This document shows, piece after piece, positions 34,582 through 43,951 of a stretch of 64,000 bases of DNA (its first letter is position 1; every line of letters starts with the position of its first letter). The notes beneath the pieces were generated by a model that searched no databases, had not been told where the DNA came from, and worked only from the letters and a program-made list of their open reading frames with translations. The position numbers and the translations under genes are program-made. The stretch comes from Flavobacteriales bacterium (GTDB taxonomy: Bacteria; Bacteroidota; Bacteroidia; Flavobacteriales_F; PHOS-HE28). The DNA is taken from the NCBI GenBank assembly GCA_030584065.1, contig CP129489.1, positions 1,903,497 to 1,967,496 on the forward strand, read 5' to 3'.

Positions 34582-35334
34582 ATGAAGAGCATCGGCGGCT
34601 ACATCTTCCCGGTATTGCTGATCATCCTCGGCGGGATCATCTTCGTGATCGGCCTTTCCTCCGGACAGAACATGTGGGTGAAGCTCGGCTCCTTCCTCAC
34701 CCTGCTCACCGGGGTCATCGCGCTGCTGCTGCAGCTGGGAATCCTGGGGCGCAAGGCCGGGATGGCCATCGGCATCGCCTTCGGCCTGATCGCGGTTTTC
34801 CTGGCCTTCCGGAACTACCGGTCCATCGCGGAGGTGATCGAGTTCAACGAACGGAAGGCCGCCTATGACGCGCGCATCATCCAGGCCTTGAAGGACATCC
34901 GCGATGCGCAGTCGAAATACAAGGAGGCCAACAACGCCTACACGGGGAACCTGGCGGTGCTCCGCGATTTCGTCAAGAACGGCACCTACCCGATGGTTCG
35001 CAAGGAGGGCCAGGTGCCCGACACCCTGACCGAGCTGCAAGCGCTGCAAATGGGGATCATCGTGCGTGACACCATCCGCGCTTCCGTGCTCGATTCCGTT
35101 TTCCGCACAGCGCGCGCCTTGGAGAAGCGCGTCTATCCCTTCAACCCGGACAGCCTGGGCTTCTCCCCGGTCTCCGGAAAGCCCTTCCTGCTCACCGCTG
35201 GCATGATCAACTCCAGCGGCCGCAACGTGCCGGTGATGCTGTGCAAGGACCCCAGCCCGATGGTGGCCGGCGACACCCTGCTCTTCGGCAGCATGGAGAA
35301 GGCCACGGTGGCGGGCAACTGGAAGGGCGACTGA
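34582..35334 (+). CDS. Membrane protein of unknown function
   Basis: The 250-residue protein has about three N-terminal membrane segments: IFPVLLIILGGIIFVIGL, LGSFLTLLTGVIALLLQL and AGMAIGIAFGLIAVFLAF. They are followed by a soluble, probably extracytoplasmic helical region (RDAQSKYKEANNAYTGNLAVLRDFV) and a short beta-rich C-terminus. The helical stretch superficially resembles pilin or coiled-coil assembly proteins, but no family motif can be named. It starts the DUF3822-rsmD-coaD gene run, with only 5 bp to the next ATG, so co-transcription is likely. Related unknown proteins occur in other Bacteroidota; a role in envelope biogenesis would be speculation. Confidence 0.75.
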   Translation: MKSIGGYIFPVLLIILGGIIFVIGLSSGQNMWVKLGSFLTLLTGVIALLLQLGILGRKAGMAIGIAFGLIAVFLAFRNYRSIAEVIEFNERKAAYDARIIQALKDIRDAQSKYKEANNAYTGNLAVLRDFVKNGTYPMVRKEGQVPDTLTELQALQMGIIVRDTIRASVLDSVFRTARALEKRVYPFNPDSLGFSPVSGKPFLLTAGMINSSGRNVPVMLCKDPSPMVAGDTLLFGSMEKATVAGNWKGD

Positions 35335-35339
35335 CCCCC

Positions 35340-36134
35340 ATGAAGAGCGGAGGCTGGTCGTCGCCGCGCTACCAGAGCGCCCGGGAACGGGCGTGGCACC
35401 TGAGCATCCTGATGGCGCACGAAGCCATCGCCTGGTGCGCCCACGCCATGGACACCGGCGAGCCCACGGCGCTGCAGTGGTCGGCCGATGCCTCGGCCCT
35501 CGATTCGGAGGCGCTGCCTCAGGCGCCGGCATCCGTCTCCTTCGTCACCCTGCCGGAGTGGAGCACGCTGGTGCCCGAAGCCGCCTTGGAGCCGGGCACC
35601 GAGGCCGCGCACCTGCGCCTGGTGCATGGCGGCCTGCCCACCGGGGCCTTGCGCAACGAGCCGTTCGACAGCCTGGGGGCGGTATGCATCTATGTGCACG
35701 ACGACGAGAGCGAGCGCATGGTGCTGGACCGCTTCCCTGGGGCGCAGCCGGTACCCATGCAGGCGCTCATGCTGCGCGGCGCGCTGGCGCTGGCCGGCGA
35801 GGGGCCTGCCCTCCTCCTCCATCGGAGCCACGACCGGCTGGATGCGGCCGTCGCCGACCAAGGCCGGGTGCTTCTCACCAACACCTATCCGGCGAAGAGC
35901 TCGCAGGATGCGCTGTACTACGCGCTGCTGGCCGCGGAGGGGTGCGGGCTGCGCCCCGGCGACCTCATGCTGCATCATGGCGGCACACACCTCACCGCGC
36001 ACGAGCGTGACCTGCTGAAGCGCTATTTCCCTCGGGAGCGCGATGCAGCGGCACGCTGGCCCGCGCTCCAAGGCGCCGGCCTTGATCCGTTCCGCTGGTC
36101 GGCGCTGCTGGAACAGTTCGCATGCGCGTCATAG
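35340..36134 (+). CDS. DUF3822 family protein
   Basis: The 264-residue soluble protein resembles the Bacteroidota-specific DUF3822 family, which is typically encoded just before rsmD. Visible features are LSILMAHEAIAWCA near residue 20, a central DDESERMVLDRFPGAQ segment, and NTYPAKSSQDALYYALLAAE near 180, as in family members that share an actin/ASKHA-like fold. No catalytic residue can be assigned. Its last 13 bases overlap the rsmD start, so translation is probably coupled. The function is unknown. The conserved link to a 16S rRNA methyltransferase and CoaD may reflect only shared transcription. Confidence 0.8.
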   Translation: MKSGGWSSPRYQSARERAWHLSILMAHEAIAWCAHAMDTGEPTALQWSADASALDSEALPQAPASVSFVTLPEWSTLVPEAALEPGTEAAHLRLVHGGLPTGALRNEPFDSLGAVCIYVHDDESERMVLDRFPGAQPVPMQALMLRGALALAGEGPALLLHRSHDRLDAAVADQGRVLLTNTYPAKSSQDALYYALLAAEGCGLRPGDLMLHHGGTHLTAHERDLLKRYFPRERDAAARWPALQGAGLDPFRWSALLEQFACAS

Positions 36135-36682
36135 GCGGCAAATACCGCAACCGCCGGATCCATCCGCCGGCCGGCACCGATGCCCGGCCGACCACCGACT
36201 TCGCCAAGGAAGGGCTCTTCAACGTGCTCCGCAACAGCGTGCCCCTCGAAGGCATCCGCGTGCTCGACCTGTTCGCCGGCACCGGCAACATGTCGCTCGA
36301 GTTCCTCTCCCAAGGGGCCGACGAGGTGATCAGCGTGGAGAGCGACCGAAAGCTCTTCGACTTCATGCAGCGCACGGCCCGCGAGCTCGGCGAAACGCGC
36401 TGGCGGATGGTGAAGGGCGACGCATTCTCCTTCCTCGCCGGCCACCGCGGCCAGTACGACATCATCTTCGCCGACCCCCCCTTCGCCATGGAAGGCATCG
36501 AACGCATCCCTACCTTGGTGCAGCAGGCCGGATCGCTCGGGACGGAAGGGCTGCTGATCGTGGAGCACTCGGAGCGGGTGAGCCTTGCGCACCTGCCGGG
36601 GTTCCAGCGCCAGCGGAGCTACGGCCTGGTGCAGTTCAGCTTCTTCGCCCCCCTCCCCGCCACGAACCCTGCATCCGCATGA
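36122..36682 (+). CDS. rsmD: 16S rRNA (guanine(966)-N2)-methyltransferase
   Basis: This SAM-dependent enzyme methylates G966 of 16S rRNA during small-subunit assembly. The 186-residue protein begins MRVIGGKYRNRRI, then has ARPTTDFAKEGLFNVL and the SAM loop LDLFAGTGNMSLEFLSQGA near 50. The catalytic NPPY-type motif reads FADPPF near 120. All are standard RsmD blocks at normal length. The gene overlaps DUF3822 by 13 bp and its TGA overlaps the coaD ATG. Confidence 0.96.
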   Translation: MRVIGGKYRNRRIHPPAGTDARPTTDFAKEGLFNVLRNSVPLEGIRVLDLFAGTGNMSLEFLSQGADEVISVESDRKLFDFMQRTARELGETRWRMVKGDAFSFLAGHRGQYDIIFADPPFAMEGIERIPTLVQQAGSLGTEGLLIVEHSERVSLAHLPGFQRQRSYGLVQFSFFAPLPATNPASA

Positions 36683-37146
36683 ACGCCCCGATCGCCGTCT
36701 TCCCCGGCACCTTCGATCCGATCACCATCGGGCACGTGAGCATCGTGCGCCGCGCACTGCCGCTCTTCAGCCGGATGATCATCGGCATCGGCGTGAACAC
36801 CACGAAGCGGACCATGTTCAACGAGGCGCAGCGCGCCGCTTGGGTGCGCGAGGCGTTCCAGGGCGAGCCCAAGGTGGAGGTGGTGGCCTTCGAGGGCCTC
36901 ACGGTGGACCTCTGCCGGCGCGTGGGCGCCACCTTCATCGTGCGCGGCCTGCGCAACAGCACCGACCACGGCTACGAGCGCAGCATCGCCCTGATGAACC
37001 GCCAGCTCGCCGGGGTGGAAACGCTCTTCCTGCCCTCCGCACCGGAGCATGCCCACATCAGCAGCACCATCGTCCGGGAGCTCATCGCCAACAAAGCGGA
37101 TGTGGCTGCGTTGGTACCCATGGATATCCGCGCCGCCCTGGGATGA
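36679..37146 (+). CDS. coaD: Phosphopantetheine adenylyltransferase
   Basis: CoaD catalyses the penultimate step of coenzyme A synthesis, adenylating 4'-phosphopantetheine. The 155-residue protein shows the nucleotidyltransferase motif PGTFDPITIGHVSIV at residues 9-23 (the (T/H)xGH motif), FIVRGLRN near 85, and a C-terminal ISSTIVREL substrate loop. Its ATG lies inside the rsmD stop region, and its TGA overlaps the next ATG (ATGA), so it sits in a tightly packed operon. CoA also supplies the prosthetic group of the nearby NRPS-PKS, but adjacency is probably coincidental. Confidence 0.97.
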   Translation: MNAPIAVFPGTFDPITIGHVSIVRRALPLFSRMIIGIGVNTTKRTMFNEAQRAAWVREAFQGEPKVEVVAFEGLTVDLCRRVGATFIVRGLRNSTDHGYERSIALMNRQLAGVETLFLPSAPEHAHISSTIVRELIANKADVAALVPMDIRAALG

Positions 37147-38639
37147 GGAAGGCCCTTGCCGCATTCGCTTTCATCAGCGCGCTCGCCGCAACCGCGCAGG
37201 AGGCGGTGATCGATGTGCATGCGCCCGCCTACGCGGGCAAGGCCATCCTGCTCTACCGCTATCAGGACCTCTTCACCCTGCGGACCGAGCGGCTCGCCAC
37301 AGCGCCGATCGGCGAGGACGGGCACGCCCGGCTCTCCGCCCCGGTGGAGGGCACGGCGAAGCTGCGGCTGCGCGTGGGCGAGGCCTTCGCTGACCTCTAC
37401 GCCCGGCCGGGAGCGCGGTACAGCGTGGCCTTCCATCCGCCCGCGAAGGGCATGGCCACCAGCCTGGGCGGCAGCACCCGCGCCGCCCTGGTGTTCACCG
37501 CCCTGGATGCGCTGGACGCCAATGCGCTCACCGCCGACCTCAACGGCCGGATCGATGCCTTCATCGCGGAGGACCTGGCCACCGACCAGGCGGCCGGGAT
37601 GCAGGCGCTGGAGGTGCAGCGCAAGCAGGGCGCAGCGCCCGACTCGGCCAAGCGGCCGCCCACGCTGTTCGTGATGCCCACCTGGAGCAAGGTGCGCGTC
37701 GACACCTTCGAGCAGAAGGTGAGGCGCTACTACCGCGATGTGGATGACCCCTGGTTCGCGCATTACCTCACCTACAGCTTCGCCGGCCTGCGGCACGGCC
37801 CCCGGGTGAATGAGGCCGAGCTCTTCGCCCAGTACCTGAAGGGGCAGCCGGTGCGGTACGACGACCCGGAGTACGTGCGGTTCATCCGCAGTTTCTTCGC
37901 CGAGCAGCTGGTTGCAGCGGAGCGCTTCCATGGCCCCGCCTTGGCCCGCGCCTTCGAGCTGGGCCAACCGGACAGCCTTGGTGCCATCCTCGCCGCGAAC
38001 GACTTCCTCCGCGACGATGCCCGCCTGCGGGAGCTGGTGATGATCGACCTGCTGCACCAGCAGTACCACGGCCGCATCGTGAAGCGCGCCGGCGCCGAGG
38101 CCATCCTGCGCCGCGTGAGCGAGGCCTCGCCGTTCCCGGAGCACCGGCTCATCGCGGCCAACATGCTCTGGGACCTGACATCCATGCGCGTGGGGCAGCG
38201 GCTGCCGCCGATGCGGCTGGAGGATATGCAGGGGCGGGATCTGGCGCTCGACAGCCTGCTGGCCGGGCCGGTCTGCATCGTCTTCACCGCCAGCTGGTGC
38301 AGCTACTGCGACCTGGAGATGCAGGGCCTGGAGCAGCTCCACAGCGAGTACAAGGGCATCGTGCCCATCATCGCCATCGGCCTCGACCAGGACCCCGAGC
38401 CGCTCCGGCGCTACATCAAGGCGCACCCGGGCATGGGGTTCCGGTGGCTCCGCGCCCAGGCCGAGCAGCAGGTGCGCGACGACCTCCGGCTGAAGAGCCT
38501 GCCGGCCGTCTTCCTCCTCAACGATGGCGTGCTCGCACGCTCGCCTGCACCATTGCCCAGCAGAGGCCTCGGTGCCGTGTTCCACCAGGTGAAGGCCGAG
38601 GCGGAGCGCAGCGGCCGCATCAAGGTGTGGGACGAATGA
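37143..38639 (+). CDS. Secreted thioredoxin-like (TlpA/ResA type) protein
   Basis: The 498-residue protein has a signal peptide (MRKALAAFAFISALAATAQEA). A beta-rich N-terminal domain is of the kind found in Bacteroidota TlpA-like proteins, followed by a helical middle region. The C-terminal thioredoxin fold begins near 360 and carries FTASWCSYCDLEM, with redox cysteines 386 and 389, plus the cis-proline-like LKSLPAVFLLN. It probably acts as a periplasmic thiol-disulfide reductant. The start overlaps the coaD stop as ATGA. The coding frame stays open far upstream through coaD and rsmD, but only this ATG gives a signal sequence. Confidence 0.85.
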   Translation: MRKALAAFAFISALAATAQEAVIDVHAPAYAGKAILLYRYQDLFTLRTERLATAPIGEDGHARLSAPVEGTAKLRLRVGEAFADLYARPGARYSVAFHPPAKGMATSLGGSTRAALVFTALDALDANALTADLNGRIDAFIAEDLATDQAAGMQALEVQRKQGAAPDSAKRPPTLFVMPTWSKVRVDTFEQKVRRYYRDVDDPWFAHYLTYSFAGLRHGPRVNEAELFAQYLKGQPVRYDDPEYVRFIRSFFAEQLVAAERFHGPALARAFELGQPDSLGAILAANDFLRDDARLRELVMIDLLHQQYHGRIVKRAGAEAILRRVSEASPFPEHRLIAANMLWDLTSMRVGQRLPPMRLEDMQGRDLALDSLLAGPVCIVFTASWCSYCDLEMQGLEQLHSEYKGIVPIIAIGLDQDPEPLRRYIKAHPGMGFRWLRAQAEQQVRDDLRLKSLPAVFLLNDGVLARSPAPLPSRGLGAVFHQVKAEAERSGRIKVWDE

Positions 38640-38646
38640 GCGCTGC

Positions 38647-39273
38647 TCAGCGGCGGAGCGCCGCCCACGCCTCGAACACCGGCCGCAGGGAGGGATAGGT
38701 GTCGCGGATGAGGGCCGGCAGCTCCTCGCGCTCCGCCCATCGCACCTCCTCGATCCCCTCCTCGGCCTGCGCGGTCAAGGGCTCCGACGAGGATGCACGC
38801 ATCAGGTACCAGTCCGTCCGCTTCAGGTGGTCCGCTCCCTTACGGCGGTAGGTGTGCCAGGTGGCGTGCAGGGGCGCGATGAGCCGGATGCCGTGCACGC
38901 CGCACTCCTCCTGCACCTCGCGCACGGCGGCCTCCTCCAGGCCCTCGCCCTCCTCCACCTTGCCCTTGGGCAGGTCCCACTTGCCCAGGCGCCGGATCAC
39001 CAGCAGGCGCCCGCGCTCATCCTCCACCGCCCCGCCCGCCGCGGGCACGAAGCGGTAGCCTGCACGGAACGCGTCCCACACGGGAAGGCCGGATGAGGAG
39101 TAGAGGCGCACGCCCGCCACCTCGGGGCGCTCAAGGGCCGCCACCGCAGGCGCGATCTCCTGAGCCTCACGCACATTCACCACCAGCCAGTGCTCACGGA
39201 GCACCGTATCAGGGTCGCCCTCGATGACCTCCAGCGGCTTCCCCTCCATCCAAACGACATACTTTCGCTCCAT
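38647..39273 (-). CDS. Nudix hydrolase
   Basis: The 208-residue protein has an N-terminal domain of about 70 residues (KYVVWMEGKPLEVIEGD) followed by the Nudix fold. The Nudix box GKVEEGEGLEEAAVREVQEECG fits the Gx5Ex7REUxEExGU pattern and is preceded by KWDLPKG. It hydrolyses a nucleoside diphosphate linked to some X; the substrate is not predictable. Bacteroidota often encode this Nudix protein divergently from pyrE. The ATG at 39273 shares two bases with the pyrE ATG (CATG), so the upstream control signals of each gene lie within the coding sequence of the other. Confidence 0.9.
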   Translation of the reverse strand: MERKYVVWMEGKPLEVIEGDPDTVLREHWLVVNVREAQEIAPAVAALERPEVAGVRLYSSSGLPVWDAFRAGYRFVPAAGGAVEDERGRLLVIRRLGKWDLPKGKVEEGEGLEEAAVREVQEECGVHGIRLIAPLHATWHTYRRKGADHLKRTDWYLMRASSSEPLTAQAEEGIEEVRWAEREELPALIRDTYPSLRPVFEAWAALRR

Positions 39274-39925
39274 GGCTTCCCCGCTCGATCCTTCGCTGAA
39301 AGTCGCCGAATTCCTGCTCCAGATCAAGGCCGTCAAACTTAGCCCGAAGAAGCCCTTCACCTGGGCCAGCGGCTGGAAGAGCCCCATCTACTGCGACAAC
39401 CGGAAGACGCTCTCCTACCCGGCGGTGCGCACCTACATCCGGCAGCAGTTCGTGCACATCATCAACAGCGAGTTCGGGCGTCCGGACATGATCGCCGGTG
39501 TGGCCACCGGCGGCATCGCGCATGGCGCGCTGGTGGCCCACGACCTGGGCCTTCCCTTCCTCTATGTGCGCAGCGGCGCCAAGGAGCACGGCATGAAGAA
39601 CCAGGTGGAGGGCGACCTTACCGTGGGGCGCAGCGTGGTGGTGGTGGAGGACCTGGTGAGCACCGGGCAGAGCAGCCTCAACGCCGTTCAGGCCCTGCGC
39701 GACGCCGGCTGCGAGGTGAAGGGGATGGTGGCCATCTTCTCCTACGGCTTCGATGCGGCGAACAAGGCCTTCGCCGAAGCCAAGGTGAACCTGCACTCCC
39801 TCACGAACTACAGCATCCTGCTCGACCAGGCGCTGCGCAGCGACTACATCACCGAGAAGGACCTGCTGCCGCTGAACGAATGGAGGAAGGACCCTGCGAA
39901 CTGGGGCGTGGGGAGCAAGGTGTAG
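39272..39925 (+). CDS. pyrE: Orotate phosphoribosyltransferase
   Basis: PyrE joins orotate and PRPP to give OMP in pyrimidine synthesis. The 217-residue protein shows FTWASGWKSPIYCDNRKTL near 30, the GVATGGIAHGALVA block, YVRSGAKEHGMKNQVEG (flexible loop with Lys and His), and the PRPP motif VVVVEDLVSTGQSS near 125. ATG 39272 gives the length normal for the family. A TACTTTCG box at 39260-39267 matches the Bacteroidota -7 consensus at 7 of 8 positions and would give a nearly leaderless mRNA. Confidence 0.96.
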   Translation: MASPLDPSLKVAEFLLQIKAVKLSPKKPFTWASGWKSPIYCDNRKTLSYPAVRTYIRQQFVHIINSEFGRPDMIAGVATGGIAHGALVAHDLGLPFLYVRSGAKEHGMKNQVEGDLTVGRSVVVVEDLVSTGQSSLNAVQALRDAGCEVKGMVAIFSYGFDAANKAFAEAKVNLHSLTNYSILLDQALRSDYITEKDLLPLNEWRKDPANWGVGSKV

Positions 39926-40047
39926 CGGCCCAGCGGGTGCGCGTGGATGCCGCTGAAGGCTGACGCTCCCCGTCCCGGACTGCCGCTGGCCCTCTACGGC
40001 GGTAGCGCCCACTCTTCCATCGCCCACCATCGGAAAACCCATCCATC

Positions 40048-40449
40048 ATGACGCGCATCGAGAGCAAGAGAGTCACCATCGCCAAGCCGGCTTCCGAGCT
40101 GCACGCCTTCCTGCAGGACATGAACAACTTCAGGCAGCTGCTGCCCGAAGGGCGCATCAGCGATTGGCAGAGCGATGGGAAATCGTGCTCGTTCAAGGTG
40201 CAGGGCGCCGCGACCATCGGCCTGGAGCTGGCGGGCGGCGATGCCCCTGGCCTGCTGAAGCTGAAGGCCACCGAGCGCAGTCCCTTCCCCTTCACGCTCG
40301 ATGTGCACCTGAAGGAGGAGAACGGCGCCACCACAGCCTGGCAGGAGTTCAATGCCGAGCTCAACCCCTTCATCAAGATGATGGTGGAGAAGCCGCTGGG
40401 GAACCTCTTCGATCATATCGCGGATAGGATGGCGGCGGTGCATGGGTAG
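40048..40449 (+). CDS. SRPBCC (START-like) family protein
   Basis: The 133-residue protein has the polyketide cyclase/START-like sequence pattern. It opens with IESKRVTIAKPASELHAFL, continues with NNFRQLLPEGRISDW and beta strands (CSFKVQGAATIGLEL), and ends in a long C-terminal helix (PFIKMMVEKPLGNLFDHIADRMA). Such proteins bind hydrophobic ligands. Bacteroidota commonly encode one immediately after pyrE, as here, 122 bp downstream on the same strand. The ligand and role are unknown. Confidence 0.85.
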   Translation: MTRIESKRVTIAKPASELHAFLQDMNNFRQLLPEGRISDWQSDGKSCSFKVQGAATIGLELAGGDAPGLLKLKATERSPFPFTLDVHLKEENGATTAWQEFNAELNPFIKMMVEKPLGNLFDHIADRMAAVHG

Positions 40450-40566
40450 CCCACGTGTTCATGCGGTCCTGTGCAGATGGGCTCACGGTCTCAAGTGCTC
40501 TCGTATGGATATGGGCAGAATAGCGGACAGGACCAACGGGGGTTCCATACAGCTCGTTGACTAACG

Positions 40567-42393
40567 ATGGCGGGTCGCAGGAACCGAGTGAGCGACGATG
40601 ATGCGAAGCCTGCGAAGCTCTCCAGAGCCGCGCTGCGCAAGTTCTTCCGCGTGTTCCGCTACATGCGCGAGCAGCGTGGGCTCTTCGCGGTGGGGATGCT
40701 GTGCCTGCTGCTCACCAGCCTGCTGAGCGCGGCCTTCCCCTGGCTCATCGGCCACCTGATCGATGCGCGCGCCACCACGGGCTTCTGGGAGGCGCCGTTG
40801 ATGGACACCGCCAATGTGCACTCCATCCTCAAGCTGCTGCTGCTGGTCTTCGCCGCGCAGGCCTTCTTCGGGTTCTGGCGCATCTGGAGCTTCGGGGCGG
40901 TGACCGAGAACGCCCTCACCCGACTGCGGCGCGACACCTACGCCCACCTGCTGAAGCTGCCCATGTCCTTCTTCGCGCAGCGCCGCGTGGGCGAACTGAA
41001 CAGCCGCATCAGCGCCGATGTGGCCCTGCTGCAGGACGCCTTCACCAGCGTGCTAGCCGAATTCCTCCGGCAGTTCGTGGTGCTCACCGTGTGCATCGTG
41101 GCGCTCACCTACCTCAGCACCGAACTGATGCTCACCATGCTGGCCACGCTGCCCGTGGTGATGCTCGTGGCCGTCTTCTTCGGGCGCTTCATCCGCAAGC
41201 TGAGCAAGCAGGTGCAGGACCGTATCGCCGAAAGCAACGTGATCGTGGACGAGACGCTGCAGGGCATCCAGAGCGTGAAGGCCTTCAGCAACGAGGGCCA
41301 CGAGACGCAGCGCTACAGCGCCAGTGTGCTCGGCGCGCGCCAACTGGCCCTGAAGAGCTTGCGCTGGCGGGGCGGCTTCGTCAGCTTCATCATCTTCTGC
41401 ATGTTCGGCGTGGTGGTCTTCGTGGTGTACCGCGCGGCCCTGCTGAAGGAGGCCGGCGAGATGAGCGTGGGCGGCATCACCTCCTTCGTGGCCTTCAGCA
41501 TCATGATCGGCGCCAGCATCGCGGGCATCCCCGAACAGGTCACTTCCCTGTTGAAGGCCGTGGGCGCCACCGAGCGCCTGATGGACCTGCACGACGAGGC
41601 CACCGAGCCCGTGAGCCTGGCCGCCCGCAAGGAGCACCTGCCGCTGCGGGGCGCCATCACCTTCCAGCGCGTGGCCTTCCACTACGCCTCACGGCCCGAC
41701 ATGTCCGTGCTGCACGAGGTGTCGTTCCATGCCGAGCCCGGACAGCGCATCGCGCTGGTGGGCCCCAGCGGCGCCGGCAAGAGCACGGTGGCCTCATTGG
41801 TGCTGCGCTTCTACGATCCGGTGAGCGGGCGCGTGCTGATCGATGGCCAGGATGCACGCGAATACGACCTTTCGGCGCTGCGCGACCGCATGGCCATCGT
41901 CCCGCAAGAGGTGCTGCTCTTCGGGGGCAGCATCCGCGAGAACATCGCCTACGGCAGGCCCGGCGCGAGCGATGCCGAGATCGAGGCGGCGGCGCGCAAG
42001 GCCAATGCGCACGATTTCATCGCCTCCTTCCCCGAGGGCTACAAGACCATCGTGGGCGAGCGCGGCATCCAGCTCAGCGGCGGCCAGCGGCAGCGCATCG
42101 CCATTGCCCGCGCGGTGCTGAAGGACCCCGCGATCCTCATCCTCGACGAGGCCACCAGCGCATTGGACAGCGAGAGCGAGCGCCTGGTGCAGGAGGCCTT
42201 GGAGCAATTGATGAAGGGCCGCACGAGCCTCGTGATCGCGCATCGGTTGAGCACCATCCGGGATGCCGATCGCATCCTTGTGCTCGACAAGGGCGTGGTG
42301 GCGGAGAGTGGCACGCACGAGGAGCTGATCGCGAATGCGAACGGCTTGTACAGCAGCTTGAGCCGCCTGCAGTTCGACCAGAGCTTGGCCTAG
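40567..42393 (+). CDS. ABC exporter, ATP-binding and permease in one chain (MsbA/Bmr type)
   Basis: The 608-residue half-transporter should act as a homodimer in the inner membrane. The N-terminal part holds about six membrane helices ([51 protein letters not shown]). The nucleotide-binding domain carries Walker [10 protein letters not shown] at about 399, Q-loop [10 protein letters not shown], signature [14 protein letters not shown], Walker [13 protein letters not shown] and the switch His in VIAHRLSTI. Lipid, lipid A precursor or drug export are all possible; sequence alone does not decide. It converges with the secreted-protein gene at 42406, 12 bp away. Confidence 0.92.
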   Translation: MAGRRNRVSDDDAKPAKLSRAALRKFFRVFRYMREQRGLFAVGMLCLLLTSLLSAAFPWLIGHLIDARATTGFWEAPLMDTANVHSILKLLLLVFAAQAFFGFWRIWSFGAVTENALTRLRRDTYAHLLKLPMSFFAQRRVGELNSRISADVALLQDAFTSVLAEFLRQFVVLTVCIVALTYLSTELMLTMLATLPVVMLVAVFFGRFIRKLSKQVQDRIAESNVIVDETLQGIQSVKAFSNEGHETQRYSASVLGARQLALKSLRWRGGFVSFIIFCMFGVVVFVVYRAALLKEAGEMSVGGITSFVAFSIMIGASIAGIPEQVTSLLKAVGATERLMDLHDEATEPVSLAARKEHLPLRGAITFQRVAFHYASRPDMSVLHEVSFHAEPGQRIALVGPSGAGKSTVASLVLRFYDPVSGRVLIDGQDAREYDLSALRDRMAIVPQEVLLFGGSIRENIAYGRPGASDAEIEAAARKANAHDFIASFPEGYKTIVGERGIQLSGGQRQRIAIARAVLKDPAILILDEATSALDSESERLVQEALEQLMKGRTSLVIAHRLSTIRDADRILVLDKGVVAESGTHEELIANANGLYSSLSRLQFDQSLA

Positions 42394-42405
42394 TCAGGCA
42401 CTCAT

Positions 42406-43089
42406 TCAATCCAATGCGACGAAACGCCTGACCCGCGTAGCGGAAGCGTTGCGAAGCAGAGCCAGCCGCACGCCGCCAGAGAAGCCAGGAGGTGCTGGGA
42501 TCGTTTCCTGGCCCCCGCTCACCTGCTGCTGAAACAGGACTCGACCGGATGCATCCGTGATCATGAGGTCACCACCGGAATGTCCACCCAGCCGGATCAG
42601 TCCATTGGCATAGTGCACAGAGAAATCGTCAGCAGCTTCCGCGTCCTCGATGCCCACGGCGCTTTCGTAGCTGATCAAGCAGACCGTCCCTGAATACTGA
42701 AAGATGTCAACGATGTCGAGGTATGCCGTGCCCAGGTGCCTGAACACATGCCGATTGGCAACCGACCAGGGGAAGTGATGCAGCAACTCACCCGGTGTGT
42801 CCGACGCACCGCAGGCATCGAACACCTTCATCCTCGGATAAATGCCACCGCAATACATGTTCTGATCGAGGTCAACGACGATTGAATCGCCGGGAGTGAG
42901 GTATACGGTGAGCCCCACCATGAAGCTGGAAGGAGAGACATTGGCCAACAACTCAATGGAGCCATCCGCCCGTTTGATCGACACCGTGAAAGGAACAAGG
43001 CAATCCTTCGCGAAGGCTGCTGGCAAACCCGATCCAACGCCCAAGCAGAGCCCGAGCAACGCGCGACAAACCGGTGATCGTATCAGCAT
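42406..43089 (-). CDS. Secreted protein of unknown function with T9SS-like tail
   Basis: About 227 residues from ATG 43089 with a plausible signal peptide (RALLGLCLGVGSGLPAAFA). The frame extends to a GTG at 43149 that overlaps the rsmG stop, but the signal peptide favours the inner ATG. The body is beta-rich with scattered cysteines (AKDCLVPF, NMYCGGIYP, VFDACGASD, GTVCLISYE). The last 70 residues (FSVHYANGLIRLGGHSGGDLMITDASGRVLFQQ...RRFVALD) resemble a type IX sorting domain. No known family was recognised. Its A/T content is higher than that of its neighbours. Confidence 0.65.
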   Translation of the reverse strand: MLIRSPVCRALLGLCLGVGSGLPAAFAKDCLVPFTVSIKRADGSIELLANVSPSSFMVGLTVYLTPGDSIVVDLDQNMYCGGIYPRMKVFDACGASDTPGELLHHFPWSVANRHVFRHLGTAYLDIVDIFQYSGTVCLISYESAVGIEDAEAADDFSVHYANGLIRLGGHSGGDLMITDASGRVLFQQQVSGGQETIPAPPGFSGGVRLALLRNASATRVRRFVALD

Positions 43090-43145
43090 GACCACGATAC
43101 AACGATAACTGCGCTGGATCATTGCCGCTGCCGGCAGCACATGGC

Positions 43146-43751
43146 TCACAATACCACCTCCACCACCTTCTTCGTCGCGAAGAACTCCTCCTCGAAGTGC
43201 TCGGATAGTTCGTGCACCCGGTAGCGCTGCTTGATCGGCAGCAGCTCATCGGCGAGCTCGCCGCCCTTGAGGTAGTAGAGCTTCCCCTCCCCTTTCGGCA
43301 CCAGGTGCCTGGTCATGCGCAGGAACTCGGGCAGGGTGGTCACCGCGCGGCTCACGATGAAGTCGTAGCGCTGCTTGTGGTCCTCGCTGCGCACCTGTTC
43401 GGCCGTGCAGTTGGTGAGGCCCAGGCCCTGGATGACGCCCTGCACGGCGGCGATCTTCTTGCCGATGCCATCGATGCCGTGGAAGGTGCAGTGCGGAAAG
43501 AGCACGGCGAGCGGCACCAAGGGGAAGCCACCGCCGGTGCCCACATCCACGATGCGCGTCCCTTTCTTGAACTGGACCACCTTGGCGATGCCGAGCGAGT
43601 GCAGGATGTGCCGCTCGTAGAGGTGCTCGAAGTCCTTGCGCGAGATGAGGTTGACGCGGGCGTTCCATTCGGCGTAGAGCGGGCCGAGGCGGGTGAAGAG
43701 CTCGCGCTGGTGGGCAGTGAGCTCGGGGAAGTACTTCAGGAGGAGGTCCAT
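43146..43751 (-). CDS. rsmG: 16S rRNA (guanine(527)-N7)-methyltransferase
   Basis: RsmG (GidB) methylates G527 in the 530 loop of 16S rRNA. The 201-residue protein has WNARVNLISRKDFEHLYERHILHSL near 30-55, the SAM-binding VDVGTGGGFPLVPLAVLFP near 70, and FIVSRAVTTLPEFL near 130, all typical for the family at normal length. The downstream minus-strand secreted gene is 56 bp away. The upstream 236 bp contain inverted octamer repeats. Confidence 0.96.
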   Translation of the reverse strand: MDLLLKYFPELTAHQRELFTRLGPLYAEWNARVNLISRKDFEHLYERHILHSLGIAKVVQFKKGTRIVDVGTGGGFPLVPLAVLFPHCTFHGIDGIGKKIAAVQGVIQGLGLTNCTAEQVRSEDHKQRYDFIVSRAVTTLPEFLRMTRHLVPKGEGKLYYLKGGELADELLPIKQRYRVHELSEHFEEEFFATKKVVEVVL

Positions 43752-43793
43752 AATCAGATGATCAGATGATCAGAGAATCAGAATATCAGATGA
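43752..43793. repeat. Octamer repeat array, left copy of an inverted pair
   Basis: Five 8-bp units in phase: AATCAGAT, GATCAGAT, GATCAGAG, AATCAGAA, TATCAGAT. The array begins one base upstream of the rsmG start codon. It is the mirror of the array at 43952 and the relative of the one inside the ketosynthase gene at 23718. The 158 bp between the two arrays contain no gene. Confidence 0.75.
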
Positions 43794-43951
43794 CCCGCTG
43801 CGGAAGAAGCATATGCGTATGGCGCGGCCGCTTGCTGTTCGGTCGCATCGTGCTTCGATGAACGGCGGTCTTCATCCGCGCCATAGCCGACCTCGCCTAA
43901 GCCGCCGATCAAGCCGATTCATTGAAGCAGGACCCGAACGCGCATTCCATT

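Noticed and set aside
36585..37142. Extending the thioredoxin-like protein upstream through coaD and rsmD
   Set aside because: The frame is open by chance. The upstream residues are Arg/Pro-rich, while ATG 37143 gives a signal peptide and an ATGA overlap with coaD.
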